7,762 nucleotides of DNA from Candidatus Zixiibacteriota bacterium (GCA_026397575.1 JAPLUP010000126.1:1-7762); one strand, 5' to 3'; positions 1 through 6,942 are shown, numbered from the stretch's first letter. The notes: generated by a model not told the origin, from the letters alone. Program-made: numbers and translations.

Positions 1-5
1 TTCAT
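1..5 (-). CDS. Start of a downstream gene, truncated by the window edge
   Basis: Only the ATG start (bases 5 to 3 on the minus strand) and two further bases are inside the window, so the product cannot be named. The start is supported by a purine-rich Shine-Dalgarno sequence, AGAGGAG, ending four bases before the ATG. It is also supported by its position 44 bases after the prsR stop codon on the same strand, with no terminator between them. It is probably the sixth gene of the same transcription unit. Confidence 0.5.
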
Positions 6-9
6 GTTA

Positions 10-16
10 CTCCTCT
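10..16 (-). promoter_or_regulatory. Shine-Dalgarno sequence of the downstream gene
   Basis: On the minus strand this reads AGAGGAG, followed by TAAC and then ATG. It is the best ribosome binding site in the window; the starts inside the operon show only weak matches. A perfect 7-base complement, CTCCTCT, lies at 37-43, just after the prsR stop, and could pair with this site across a 20-base loop. Confidence 0.55.
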
Positions 17-49
17 CTTCTCTATCATCGGCCAAAAGAGGAGGTTTAT

Positions 50-1411
50 TTACTTGTCCTTGATGATTTTGTACTTCTCAAGCAGGTCGTAAAGCGTTGT
101 GCGGCTGGTGCCAAGATCGCGTGCCGCTTTGGAGACATTCCAGTTGTTTCTGACGAGGGCGGAGCGGATATGGTTGGATTCCGCCTCTTCACGCACCTGC
201 AGGAGCGACTTTCGCTCGGCGCTTGAAGTTCCTTCGAAACCGAGGTCCTCCGGCGTCAGACGATGTGATCCCGAGAGGATGACAGCTCGTTTGATACGGT
301 TCTCCAACTCGCGAACGTTGCCGGGCCAGTCGTATGATCGTATCCGTTGCAGTGCTGATGGGTTGAAGCTTAAGTTGGTCTTGCCGTTCTCGTTGCCGTA
401 GAGATTAAGTAGGAAATTGGCGATCACGACGACGTCATCCTCCCGCTCGCGCAGCGGCGGAAGATCAAGCGCGATAACCGAAAGCCGGTAGTACAGGTCT
501 TCGCGAAAACGTTTGGTCTCGACCTCTTCGGCAAGCGATCTGTTGGTAGCGGCGATAACTCGAACATCAAGCGGAATGACTGTCTTGCCACCGACGCGCT
601 CAATAATGCGATCCTGCAGGAATCGTAGCAGCTTTACCTGCAGCGCCAGCGACAACTCCCCTATTTCATCCAGAAACAGTGTGCCCTTGTCTGCCAACTC
701 AAACCTGCCGACCTTCTGAGCGATAGCGTCGGTGAAAGCGCCTTTTTCATGGCCAAAGAGCTCGGATTCCAGCAATGTCTCCGGAATAGCGCCGCAGTTG
801 ATCGTGATAAACGTTTTATCGGCACGATCAGAGCGGCTGTGAATGGCCTTGGCAATAAGTTCTTTTCCGGTACCAGATTCTCCCGAGATCAATACCGTGT
901 AAGGCGTCGGTGCCACCGTCTCCACGATTTTGAAAACCTTCTGCATCTTGGAGGACGTGCCAATGATGTTGGGAAAACCCTTGTGCTGCTTGAGCGCGCT
1001 GGCCATCTGCCTATTCTCTATCTCCAGTTTACGCAAATAGACCGCCCGATTGACGATCACTTTTAGTTCGTCAAGATTTATCGGATTGACATAGAAATCA
1101 AAGGCGCCGGCGCCGACGGCTGTAAGCGCATTCTGTCTTTCATCATTGCCCGTTACCATGATTACTTTTGCGCGTGGATCGATTTCCAGAAGCTGTGGCA
1201 GTATCTCCAGACCCTCCTGGCTGCCCGAGTACGGAGACAGCGCGATATCAAGCAAGATGACTTGTGGGCGCTGTTCACTGGCCTGCGTCAGAGCTTCATC
1301 CGGGGTTGCCGCCGTGATGATCTGATAGAGGTCTTCCAGCGCCAGCGTCAACTGGCTGCGGATGCCTTCTTCGTCATCGACGATCAAGATCGTGGTTCTA
1401 TCGTCACTCAT
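50..1411 (-). CDS. prsR: PrsR, PEP-CTERM/exopolysaccharide sigma-54-dependent response regulator
   Basis: 453-residue NtrC-type activator, probably the cytoplasmic DNA-binding partner of PrsK, encoded just upstream. An N-terminal receiver (about 6-125) shows acidic residues D12/D13, the predicted phosphoacceptor D55 and T87. The AAA+ domain (about 148-380) has Walker A GESGTGKE (177-184), the sigma-54-contacting GAFTDA loop (224-229), Walker B LFLDEI with D248/E249, and arginines R301/R303/R309. A Fis-type helix-turn-helix lies at about 420-447. The loop after D55 (ALSPYSGSQEGLEIL) is longer than in NtrC and resembles PrsR proteins. The ATG at 1411 is preferred because its ATGA overlaps the prsK stop, giving a normal receiver N-terminus. 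The frame also extends to a TTG at 1438, adding nine residues. Oddity: the conserved receiver lysine is N109 (YVNPI). In the family, PrsR activates sigma-54 promoters of PEP-CTERM and exopolysaccharide genes; the targets here are unknown. Confidence 0.88.
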   Translation of the reverse strand: MSDDRTTILIVDDEEGIRSQLTLALEDLYQIITAATPDEALTQASEQRPQVILLDIALSPYSGSQEGLEILPQLLEIDPRAKVIMVTGNDERQNALTAVGAGAFDFYVNPINLDELKVIVNRAVYLRKLEIENRQMASALKQHKGFPNIIGTSSKMQKVFKIVETVAPTPYTVLISGESGTGKELIAKAIHSRSDRADKTFITINCGAIPETLLESELFGHEKGAFTDAIAQKVGRFELADKGTLFLDEIGELSLALQVKLLRFLQDRIIERVGGKTVIPLDVRVIAATNRSLAEEVETKRFREDLYYRLSVIALDLPPLREREDDVVVIANFLLNLYGNENGKTNLSFNPSALQRIRSYDWPGNVRELENRIKRAVILSGSHRLTPEDLGFEGTSSAERKSLLQVREEAESNHIRSALVRNNWNVSKAARDLGTSRTTLYDLLEKYKIIKDK

Positions 1412-3474
1412 GCTCGTTTGAGTCTCATTCTGAAACAAGTCCCTTCACCGACGGCGGAACGGACCGTAAGTTCACCACCCATCTGCTCCACCAACTCTTT
1501 CGACTGAAACAGGCCGATGCCTAGTCCACTTGGTTTGCTGGTCTGAAATGGTCGAAACAGTCTGTCGCGGACAAACTCGGCTGTCATACCGACACCAGAG
1601 TCTCTCACGTCAATCCAGGCATTGACTTGATCTGCCGTTCCTCTGATCCGCAGTTCGCCCCCGTTAGGCATCGCCTCCATCGCGTTGATGATTAGATTCG
1701 ACAACACACTCCTGAGTCTCTCAGCCTCGCCTCGAACTGGCGGGAGTTCGGCGAAATCCAGATTAACGGAAATCTTGCGTTGTCCTGACAGCTTCATCTC
1801 CTCGGCCAAATCTAACACAAGCTGCCGCAAATTGCAATCGGATAGAGGCACGTCTGCCTGCTTCGTCGGCGACGTCAGCCGGCCGATTAAGCGCTTCATA
1901 CGTTCTTGAGCGCCGCGCAATGTATCAACAGTCATCTGCTGGAAACGCAGATCGCTAAACTTCGTTTCGGCGTTTTGGAGAATCATCGACAGCATGGAAA
2001 TGAGATTCTTCACGTCGTGAATCACGAACGACGATACTTTCGAAAAGGACGCCAACTCTCGCGTCTCCAGCAACGCTTCCGATTGCCGAGCCGATAGCAG
2101 TGACAGCGCCAGTTGATGAGACATCGAGTCGATGAGAAAACGTACCTCGGAGCCGATACCCGACGCCGTGCGACAGCTTATGAATCCGACCAATTCCTTG
2201 CGAGCCATTAACGGCACGAAATGGTCTCCCAACTCATCGTGGATAAATCTACGTTCTTCTTCGGTACAGTCGCCGAGAAAGGACTGAATCTCGCCCTTGG
2301 ACATCATCCGGCCGGCACGAAACAGCCAGTCCTCCACCGTCGGCAGAGCGAGCGTGCGCAGCGACGCCGTCGGATAACCGAAATCGAATTCGCCGCGCCG
2401 GCTGCTCCTGAGCGCGATCACGATATCGGTCATGTGACATTTCTGTTCCATCACTGTTGTGATCACGTCGAACATCTCGCGCTTATCAGTGGCGACACTG
2501 ACAGCCTCAGCGAACGTCGACAATTCCGTCAGCAAATCGAGTTTTCCGGAATACAGCGAACGGTCCACTAGACCGCGCCAGCGCGCCCTAATGGCGCTTG
2601 AAAAGAACAGCGCCACAAAAACAACGATTGCCAAGAAAGCCGCCAGCACGGAGAAAAACACTTTCGGACTACCACCAATCGAAACGAGAAACCAGACGGT
2701 CACGCCAATCAGCACGAAGTAGGCGCCGACCAGCAGCACCGCAACGGATGAGTAGACGGCCTCCCGGGAGATAACTACGCGCTGCCCGGTGATCTCTTCG
2801 AACACGAGGAAGCGTGAAAGCAGAACCAAAGCCGCAATCGACACCAAGGCTCCCAGTTGAATCCCGGCAAACTCAAACCGGCCATAGAGCAGTCCAATCA
2901 TTGCGGAGATCAATAGCACGCTCAAGAAGGCTCCTGTGGCCAATACAGGTTTGAGAAGCGCGCTACGCATCTGCCCCACCGAAGCTCGATAGGTACTCTC
3001 AAGTTGGAAAAGACCAAAAGTGCAGGAGAGAATAAGCAGCACCAGGAAGTATTTGCCGAGTGTAGTCAGGAGAAAAAAACGCTCCGAGACCTGGACACTT
3101 TGGAGACGAACAAACGGAGTGAAAAAGGCGGCAACAGCCGCCACCGCGAATAACGCTACCAGGATATAGACGGTGGAAGCTCGGTCACGAACACCACCAA
3201 ATGCCGACTCGCGAGCAAACACAAGCAGAAACAGTAGCCAGAAAGCGCCGGCGATCGAGAACAAGGCAATGAGGACTCCCTGCTGCCATTGCAGCAGCGT
3301 GATCGTTCGTGGGACGATCAGGATGTAGGCCACCCACATCGCGAGAGTGGCGAGTGTCACAAATGAAAAGAGATGGCCGGACACATGACCAGGCCGACGT
3401 ACTAGCACAAAGAGGAGCGTAAAGAACGAGGCAAAACATGCTCCGATCTCGGCAAGGTCATAAAGAGAGAACAT
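1408..3474 (-). CDS. prsK: PrsK, membrane sensor histidine kinase of the PEP-CTERM/exopolysaccharide type
   Basis: 688-residue inner-membrane histidine kinase. About nine hydrophobic segments fill residues 5-293. A GAF-like region follows at about 320-465. The phosphoacceptor helix has H486 in VIHDVKNLISMLS; the H-D-x-K-N form is typical of PrsK. The ATPase domain (about 550-686) shows the N box SNLIINAMEAM (N593, N597), G1 DSGVGM (625-630), the F-box-like RPFQTSK and G2 GLGIGL (650-655). No catalytic motif is missing. The length matches the PrsK family (about 690). No large periplasmic loop is visible, so the signal is probably sensed within the membrane or by the GAF region. The ATG at 3474 overlaps the preceding gene's stop (TAATG), and the TGA overlaps the prsR start (ATGA), which implies coupled translation. 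The linker after the last helix looks divergent from proteobacterial PrsK. The kinase call is certain; the PrsK assignment is strong but made from memory of the family. Confidence 0.87.
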   Translation of the reverse strand: MFSLYDLAEIGACFASFFTLLFVLVRRPGHVSGHLFSFVTLATLAMWVAYILIVPRTITLLQWQQGVLIALFSIAGAFWLLFLLVFARESAFGGVRDRASTVYILVALFAVAAVAAFFTPFVRLQSVQVSERFFLLTTLGKYFLVLLILSCTFGLFQLESTYRASVGQMRSALLKPVLATGAFLSVLLISAMIGLLYGRFEFAGIQLGALVSIAALVLLSRFLVFEEITGQRVVISREAVYSSVAVLLVGAYFVLIGVTVWFLVSIGGSPKVFFSVLAAFLAIVVFVALFFSSAIRARWRGLVDRSLYSGKLDLLTELSTFAEAVSVATDKREMFDVITTVMEQKCHMTDIVIALRSSRRGEFDFGYPTASLRTLALPTVEDWLFRAGRMMSKGEIQSFLGDCTEEERRFIHDELGDHFVPLMARKELVGFISCRTASGIGSEVRFLIDSMSHQLALSLLSARQSEALLETRELASFSKVSSFVIHDVKNLISMLSMILQNAETKFSDLRFQQMTVDTLRGAQERMKRLIGRLTSPTKQADVPLSDCNLRQLVLDLAEEMKLSGQRKISVNLDFAELPPVRGEAERLRSVLSNLIINAMEAMPNGGELRIRGTADQVNAWIDVRDSGVGMTAEFVRDRLFRPFQTSKPSGLGIGLFQSKELVEQMGGELTVRSAVGEGTCFRMRLKRA

Positions 3475-4310
3475 TACTCTTCGGATGTTTCAAGAAAGAA
3501 TCGGACGATAGAACCCGTCGTGAAAAAGCTAGTCAGCGCAAACATCACTGCCATCCCGTAAGTCAGCAAGAGAACGACTCCGGGGTTGAACTTGAGGACA
3601 ATTGTATCGGCACTCTGCAAAGGAATTACCAGAAACAGAGTGACGAACTGAGGGATGCCAACCAGGAAGTAAGTGGTGAAGAAATGCTTGAAGAACAGAC
3701 TAAAGCTACCGGCAAAACAGGCGCCCAACGAGCGATTGCGCACGACCAGATAAGGTATTGCATAGATAAACAATGCTGACAGGAGCGCACTTAGCCCCTG
3801 CAAACCAATCATCAGCGCCATCTCCCGCCGAGGCGAGCCACTCACGAAATCCCTAAACAGGCCCGGCAGGAACTTGAACAGCAGATATATGAGTACGACA
3901 TTCACCAGCCAGATCAGCACTATTCTGGGGTAGTACTTCGATGCTGCCCTTACTGAACTGCCAAAAGCTGGGGACTGCTGACGGAAATAAGCGACAAACA
4001 TCAATACACCCGCCGCAGTCAAGAGTGACTCCAGCAGCAGTGACGGCACCAGGTTGAGCATCTGGAAAGTGTACGGCAAGTAGGCCAGATGCTGCGGATA
4101 GTGCAGAATGTTGTCACTTACCAACCAGGTTGCCAGCGGTATCAGCCAACCCGACAGCAATGGCGAGAACATCGATTGGACACCCAACACTATTAACATC
4201 ATCACAATCAAGTACAGCAAAAACGGCGGCCACAGCCGGACGTTGAATAGTGCGACAAACATGCGACCATAGGTCGACAGGAAGAAGTTGAATTTTTCGA
4301 GCGCTGTCAT
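3474..4310 (-). CDS. Unrecognised polytopic membrane protein with six predicted helices
   Basis: 278-residue protein that I cannot assign to a family. Hydrophobic segments lie at about 27-48, 85-109, 129-149, 164-190, 207-231 and 243-266, separated by short loops. There is no cleavable signal peptide and no large soluble domain. The second loop (about 110-126) and the segment 156-162 (GSPRREM) are basic and may be cytoplasmic. No catalytic motif is evident. The architecture vaguely resembles the membrane domains of the glycerophosphodiesterase-type or DUF-type six-helix families, but that is weak. The ATG at 4310 lies nine bases after the lipoprotein stop codon, and its own stop TAA shares a base with the prsK ATG (TAATG). 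That tight coupling to a sensor kinase suggests a sensory accessory, transporter-like or assembly role, which is inference. Confidence 0.75.
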   Translation of the reverse strand: MTALEKFNFFLSTYGRMFVALFNVRLWPPFLLYLIVMMLIVLGVQSMFSPLLSGWLIPLATWLVSDNILHYPQHLAYLPYTFQMLNLVPSLLLESLLTAAGVLMFVAYFRQQSPAFGSSVRAASKYYPRIVLIWLVNVVLIYLLFKFLPGLFRDFVSGSPRREMALMIGLQGLSALLSALFIYAIPYLVVRNRSLGACFAGSFSLFFKHFFTTYFLVGIPQFVTLFLVIPLQSADTIVLKFNPGVVLLLTYGMAVMFALTSFFTTGSIVRFFLETSEE

Positions 4311-4319
4311 TGATACTCT

Positions 4320-6149
4320 CTAATTCGGGCCATGGACTTCGTTGGAAGCAGCCGACGCCGCTCCATACTTATCATATACAACAACGACAAAGTAGAATTT
4401 CTGCCCTTTGTCAATGTTGCTATCTGTGTACTGGGTCGTGCTCTGCGTCGCCACCGCGCCCGTCAAGTTGGCATTGGAAATTCCCACCGGCGAACCAACG
4501 GAGCGATAGATCCGATATGAGTCAAAATCCTTGTCATCGTTTTTCGTCCAGCCAAGCGTCACCGACGTCGAATCCTGTTTAGTAACGAAAAGCGTCACCG
4601 ATTTGGGTGGCTGGTTCACGAATGTCGTGGCCTTAACGATATTGCTTTTTGAAGTCAGCCCTGCCTTGTCCGCCGTGAAGACTGCGTAATAATAATCTGT
4701 CGCGGGCTTTCTGTCGATATCACGATACGTCGTCGTTGCGGAATTCGTTTGCGTCTGCACTAATGCTGAAGCACCCGTGACATTGGCGCTGTCGGAACGG
4801 AAAAGTTGATAACTTGCGAAGTCGCTGGCGGTAGAACGCGACCAATCGAGTTCAACCTCGCTTTCCGAGACCACAAAAGCCGCCAGCGTTACCGCCGTCG
4901 GCGGATTGTTGGCCGTCTGCGCGGCAATGACATTGCTCTTAGCCATCAGAGCTGACTTATCAACCGTGTACAGGGCATAGAAGTAAGTGACGCCGACTTT
5001 CAAGTCGGTGTCACTGTATGACGTCGTGCCGGAATTCGTTTCGGTCTTCACGAGAATCGATGTGGAATCAACCCCCGCGCTGGTGGAACGAAACAACATA
5101 TAGCCGGCAAAATCGGTGGCATTCGACTTAGTCCAAGTGATGTTCATCTCCGTCTCCGACACAGCGAAGCTGCTCAACTGCGAAGGCTGAGGAGGATTAG
5201 CGATATTCAGATAAGTTAAGGCCGCTCTTGACGGTGCCTGATTGCCGGCGGCATCCGTGAAGCTGCCAGTAACCGTGCCATCTATAACATCCACAGCGCC
5301 AGGAATGACAAAGTCGGCCTCATAAGTCGGCTGAATTGCCGAAGGATTATCATTGTAGAGAGCGATTGTACTCAATCCAGACACAGCGACCGTAGCCACC
5401 CCATCAGTCTCATCTGTTACAAGCGCGAAATGCACGACATCACCGGCTTTGAGTACTTTCCCGTTAGAGTTTTCGGTTATCGAAATGATGTTAGACCGAC
5501 TATCAAAAATAATATCATCTGAATAGAATCGTGAGGTTTCGTTGCCTTCGCCATCGCGGAACCGCGCATATACATACTTCACGCCGTCCCCGGGCGTCAA
5601 TCGCCACGACCTGCTTGACGAATAATTCTGCCACGTCGCGCCCACGAATTGCGAATCATTGTCCAACAGTACTAGTCGGGTACCGTTCGGAGCCGCGAGA
5701 TTCAGGGTGACGTCTACGATCTTCGTATATCTAGCGCCATCCCCTATCGACACTGAGAAAGTGTTGGGGGTTGCCGAAACCGGGCTTGAGCGTTTGCTTT
5801 CCAATGTGTTGTTGCCGATAGCGGCTACTTGATAGATGTATCGCAAACTGTTTCGGAGATTCAGATCCGTGAACGACAATTCAGCCGTCGAGTCAATCAC
5901 TTCCGATTGCGTTCGCGTCGTATCCCCGCGATAGATCAGGTACCGAAAAATCTTGGAGGCGTCGTCAACTTCCCAAGTGAGGATAACTTCGCCGTCGCCG
6001 ATCTTCGTCTGAAGGTTCTTCGGGATTTCCGGCGCTCCCTCAACGCGGTCTGTTTGTGTCGGTTTCTCAATCTGATGTGTACAGCCACCTGTCCAGACCA
6101 AAGCCGCGAGAAACGTGAGGGCCATAAATAATACCAGTTTCGTCTTCAT
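4320..6149 (-). CDS. Secreted lipoprotein with four fibronectin type III domains and Ig-like domains
   Basis: 609-residue exported protein. Residues 1-22 are a lipoprotein-like signal (MKTK, hydrophobic LVLFMALTFLAALVW, then TGGC) with candidate lipidated C23. The -3 residue is Thr rather than the usual Leu, so the lipobox is imperfect. A first FN3 domain (about 40-127) has the LTWEV...YLIYRG pattern. Two beta-rich Ig-like modules follow: 131-215 (IGDGARYTKIVDVTLNL ... VYARFRDGEGN) and about 218-315 (ending in FTDAAGN). Three tandem FN3 repeats then fill 316-412, 413-509 and 511-607; each starts near a Pro-Pro linker and repeats W-(T/S)-(K/R)-x(4)-DF-x-(S/G)-Y and ending in a KSN or ASN strand. 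No catalytic motif is seen, so a structural, adhesive or binding role at the cell surface is likely. There is no C-terminal PEP-CTERM or type IX sorting signal. The ATG overlaps the upstream stop (TGATG). Confidence 0.85.
   Translation of the reverse strand: MKTKLVLFMALTFLAALVWTGGCTHQIEKPTQTDRVEGAPEIPKNLQTKIGDGEVILTWEVDDASKIFRYLIYRGDTTRTQSEVIDSTAELSFTDLNLRNSLRYIYQVAAIGNNTLESKRSSPVSATPNTFSVSIGDGARYTKIVDVTLNLAAPNGTRLVLLDNDSQFVGATWQNYSSSRSWRLTPGDGVKYVYARFRDGEGNETSRFYSDDIIFDSRSNIISITENSNGKVLKAGDVVHFALVTDETDGVATVAVSGLSTIALYNDNPSAIQPTYEADFVIPGAVDVIDGTVTGSFTDAAGNQAPSRAALTYLNIANPPQPSQLSSFAVSETEMNITWTKSNATDFAGYMLFRSTSAGVDSTSILVKTETNSGTTSYSDTDLKVGVTYFYALYTVDKSALMAKSNVIAAQTANNPPTAVTLAAFVVSESEVELDWSRSTASDFASYQLFRSDSANVTGASALVQTQTNSATTTYRDIDRKPATDYYYAVFTADKAGLTSKSNIVKATTFVNQPPKSVTLFVTKQDSTSVTLGWTKNDDKDFDSYRIYRSVGSPVGISNANLTGAVATQSTTQYTDSNIDKGQKFYFVVVVYDKYGAASAASNEVHGPN
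4323..5204 (-). repeat. Three tandem fibronectin-III coding repeats, about 291-295 bp each
   Basis: Codons for residues 316 to 609 of the lipoprotein form three head-to-tail units, starting at about 5204, 4913 and 4619 on the minus strand. The first two units still match at DNA level: 4731-4750 and 5022-5041 agree at 18 of 20 bases, including GGAATTCGTTT, at an offset of exactly 291 bases (97 codons). The third unit is more diverged. This indicates duplication inside the gene followed by drift, and copy number might differ in relatives. Confidence 0.7.
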
Positions 6150-6895
6150 CAGAACTTCACCGTCCCCACAACTCTGATTCCCTTCAAATTGGGATCAGGA
6201 TAAAGACCCAGGTTCGTGCCTGATACACTCAGGCCATAATCGGGGAAGAACAAAATCGCGTCCAGCAGGTTATACGCCCAGATTCCCGCAAGCACTCCGA
6301 GGACAATGCTGCGGCCATGCTCGGCATCGTAAGCATCCTTCTGCAATGCGTAGTGCTTGGCCAACATCTTCTCTCTCTCTTCAACAGATCGAGTTTGATT
6401 GAAGATGGCGTTGTAGTCATCATAATCGCTCCGACGACTTTCATAACGAAGATGCATGATACCTGTTGTGGCAACCGCGGCGAGCGTGCCAATTGTCAGC
6501 AACGAGCCTTTAGTCTTGCTGCCAACATAATCCTGTCCCCATCCGGGAAAGATGAGCGATCTCATCGCGGCCCGCACCCGAGTCTTCGCCACCATTTTGA
6601 TGTCGAGCGCCACCGCTTCTCTGCCCGAAAGCACGACAGTAGAATGGTACGTTTCGTATCCTTCGTGATGCACCGTAATGCGATAAAGACCGAGTAGGTT
6701 TTGTGAGAAACTTGTCGGTGTGATACCGGCAACAGTATAGTCACCAGACAAAATGACTGTGGCGCCCGATGGTTTGGATGTAACACTCACAACCGGCGAC
6801 GTTTGGGATCGTGCCGTCGCAGAGATTGTCAGAAGCAAGATGACGACCAATGGCGGCAGAATCCACTCCGAACTACGTAGGTACATGTTTTTCAT
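6149..6895 (-). CDS. Exported PEGA-domain protein with a DUF5683-like membrane region
   Basis: 248-residue protein and first gene of the operon. Residues 1-28 form a signal peptide (MKNMYLRSSEW, hydrophobic core ILPPLVVILLL, cleavage probably near SATA/RSQ). Residues about 34-100 are a PEGA domain: VSVTSKPSGATVILSG, then TPTSF and a YRITVHHEGYETY strand pair. The segment SLIFPGWGQDYVGSKTKGSLL (113-133), split here as SLIFPGWGQDY and VGSKTKGSLL, matches the pattern of DUF5683-type proteins and starts a hydrophobic stretch (about 131-148). A charged helix (150-195) and a second hydrophobic stretch (196-216) follow. The C-terminus is beta-like and ends in Phe (VVGTVKF). PEGA domains are surface or periplasmic beta modules often linked to cell-wall or polysaccharide binding; the exact role here is unknown. 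The ATG at 6895 is chosen because it starts the signal peptide, but an ATG at 6886 is also possible and neither has a clear ribosome binding site. Confidence 0.8.
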   Translation of the reverse strand: MKNMYLRSSEWILPPLVVILLLTISATARSQTSPVVSVTSKPSGATVILSGDYTVAGITPTSFSQNLLGLYRITVHHEGYETYHSTVVLSGREAVALDIKMVAKTRVRAAMRSLIFPGWGQDYVGSKTKGSLLTIGTLAAVATTGIMHLRYESRRSDYDDYNAIFNQTRSVEEREKMLAKHYALQKDAYDAEHGRSIVLGVLAGIWAYNLLDAILFFPDYGLSVSGTNLGLYPDPNLKGIRVVGTVKF

Positions 6896-6899
6896 ATCG

Positions 6900-6917
6900 G
6901 CAGGAATATATCCCTGC
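6900..6917. promoter_or_regulatory. 18-bp near-palindrome, candidate operator
   Basis: The plus strand reads GCAGGAATATATCCCTGC. Eight of the nine symmetric base pairs match, with one mismatch in each arm (6905/6912). It covers the proposed -10 box of the operon promoter and ends five bases before the ATG. A dyad in this position is typical of a repressor site, but no protein is known to bind it here. The single-stranded form could also fold, with an AT-rich loop. Confidence 0.4.
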
Positions 6918-6933
6918 TAAAACCGCCCTGCAA
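6905..6933 (-). promoter_or_regulatory. Putative sigma-70-type promoter of the PEGA-to-prsR operon
   Basis: On the minus strand TTGCAG (6928-6933) and TATATT (6905-6910) are separated by exactly 17 bases. The -10 box matches TATAAT at five of six positions; the -35 box is weak (TTG plus spacing). It lies downstream of the terminator of the preceding gene, where an operon promoter is needed. Transcription would start only a few bases before the ATG at 6895, so the message would be nearly leaderless. No GG-N10-GC sigma-54 pattern is present in this gap. Confidence 0.45.
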
Positions 6934-6942
6934 GCGTTTTGA

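Noticed and set aside
5..28. Eight-codon open frame on the minus strand between prsR and the next gene (MIEKRGVT)
   Set aside because: It would overlap the next start and lacks a ribosome binding site of its own. It is too short to separate from chance.
1412..1438. TTG start for prsR at 1438, adding nine residues
   Set aside because: The ATG at 1411 gives the usual short lead-in to the receiver and an ATGA overlap with the prsK stop. The extension would overlap prsK by 31 bases without a better-spaced ribosome binding site.
2221..2571. Plus-strand open frames of 60 to 126 codons across the window, this being one example
   Set aside because: They lie opposite genes with strong family motifs, have no recognisable domains or ribosome binding sites, and read as low-complexity antisense translations.
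3280..3297. Perfect 7-bp hairpin, CTGCTGC and GCAGCAG with a CATT loop
   Set aside because: It is within prsK, encodes LLQWQQ and has no T-tract on either side, so it is neither a terminator nor clearly regulatory.
3301..3319. Inverted repeat GATCGT and ACGATC with a seven-base centre
   Set aside because: It lies inside the prsK coding region with an ordinary codon pattern, so chance is the best explanation.
6149..6200. PEP-CTERM or other C-terminal sorting signal on the exported proteins
   Set aside because: Neither the PEGA protein (ending VVGTVKF) nor the FN3 lipoprotein (ending EVHGPN) has a PEP motif, hydrophobic helix and basic tail.
6475..6495. Sigma-54-like element on the minus strand (TGGCAC, five bases, CCGCG)
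   Set aside because: The -24 half is good and GC is at the right distance, but the -12 half is poor. It lies inside the PEGA coding sequence, over 300 bases before the next start.
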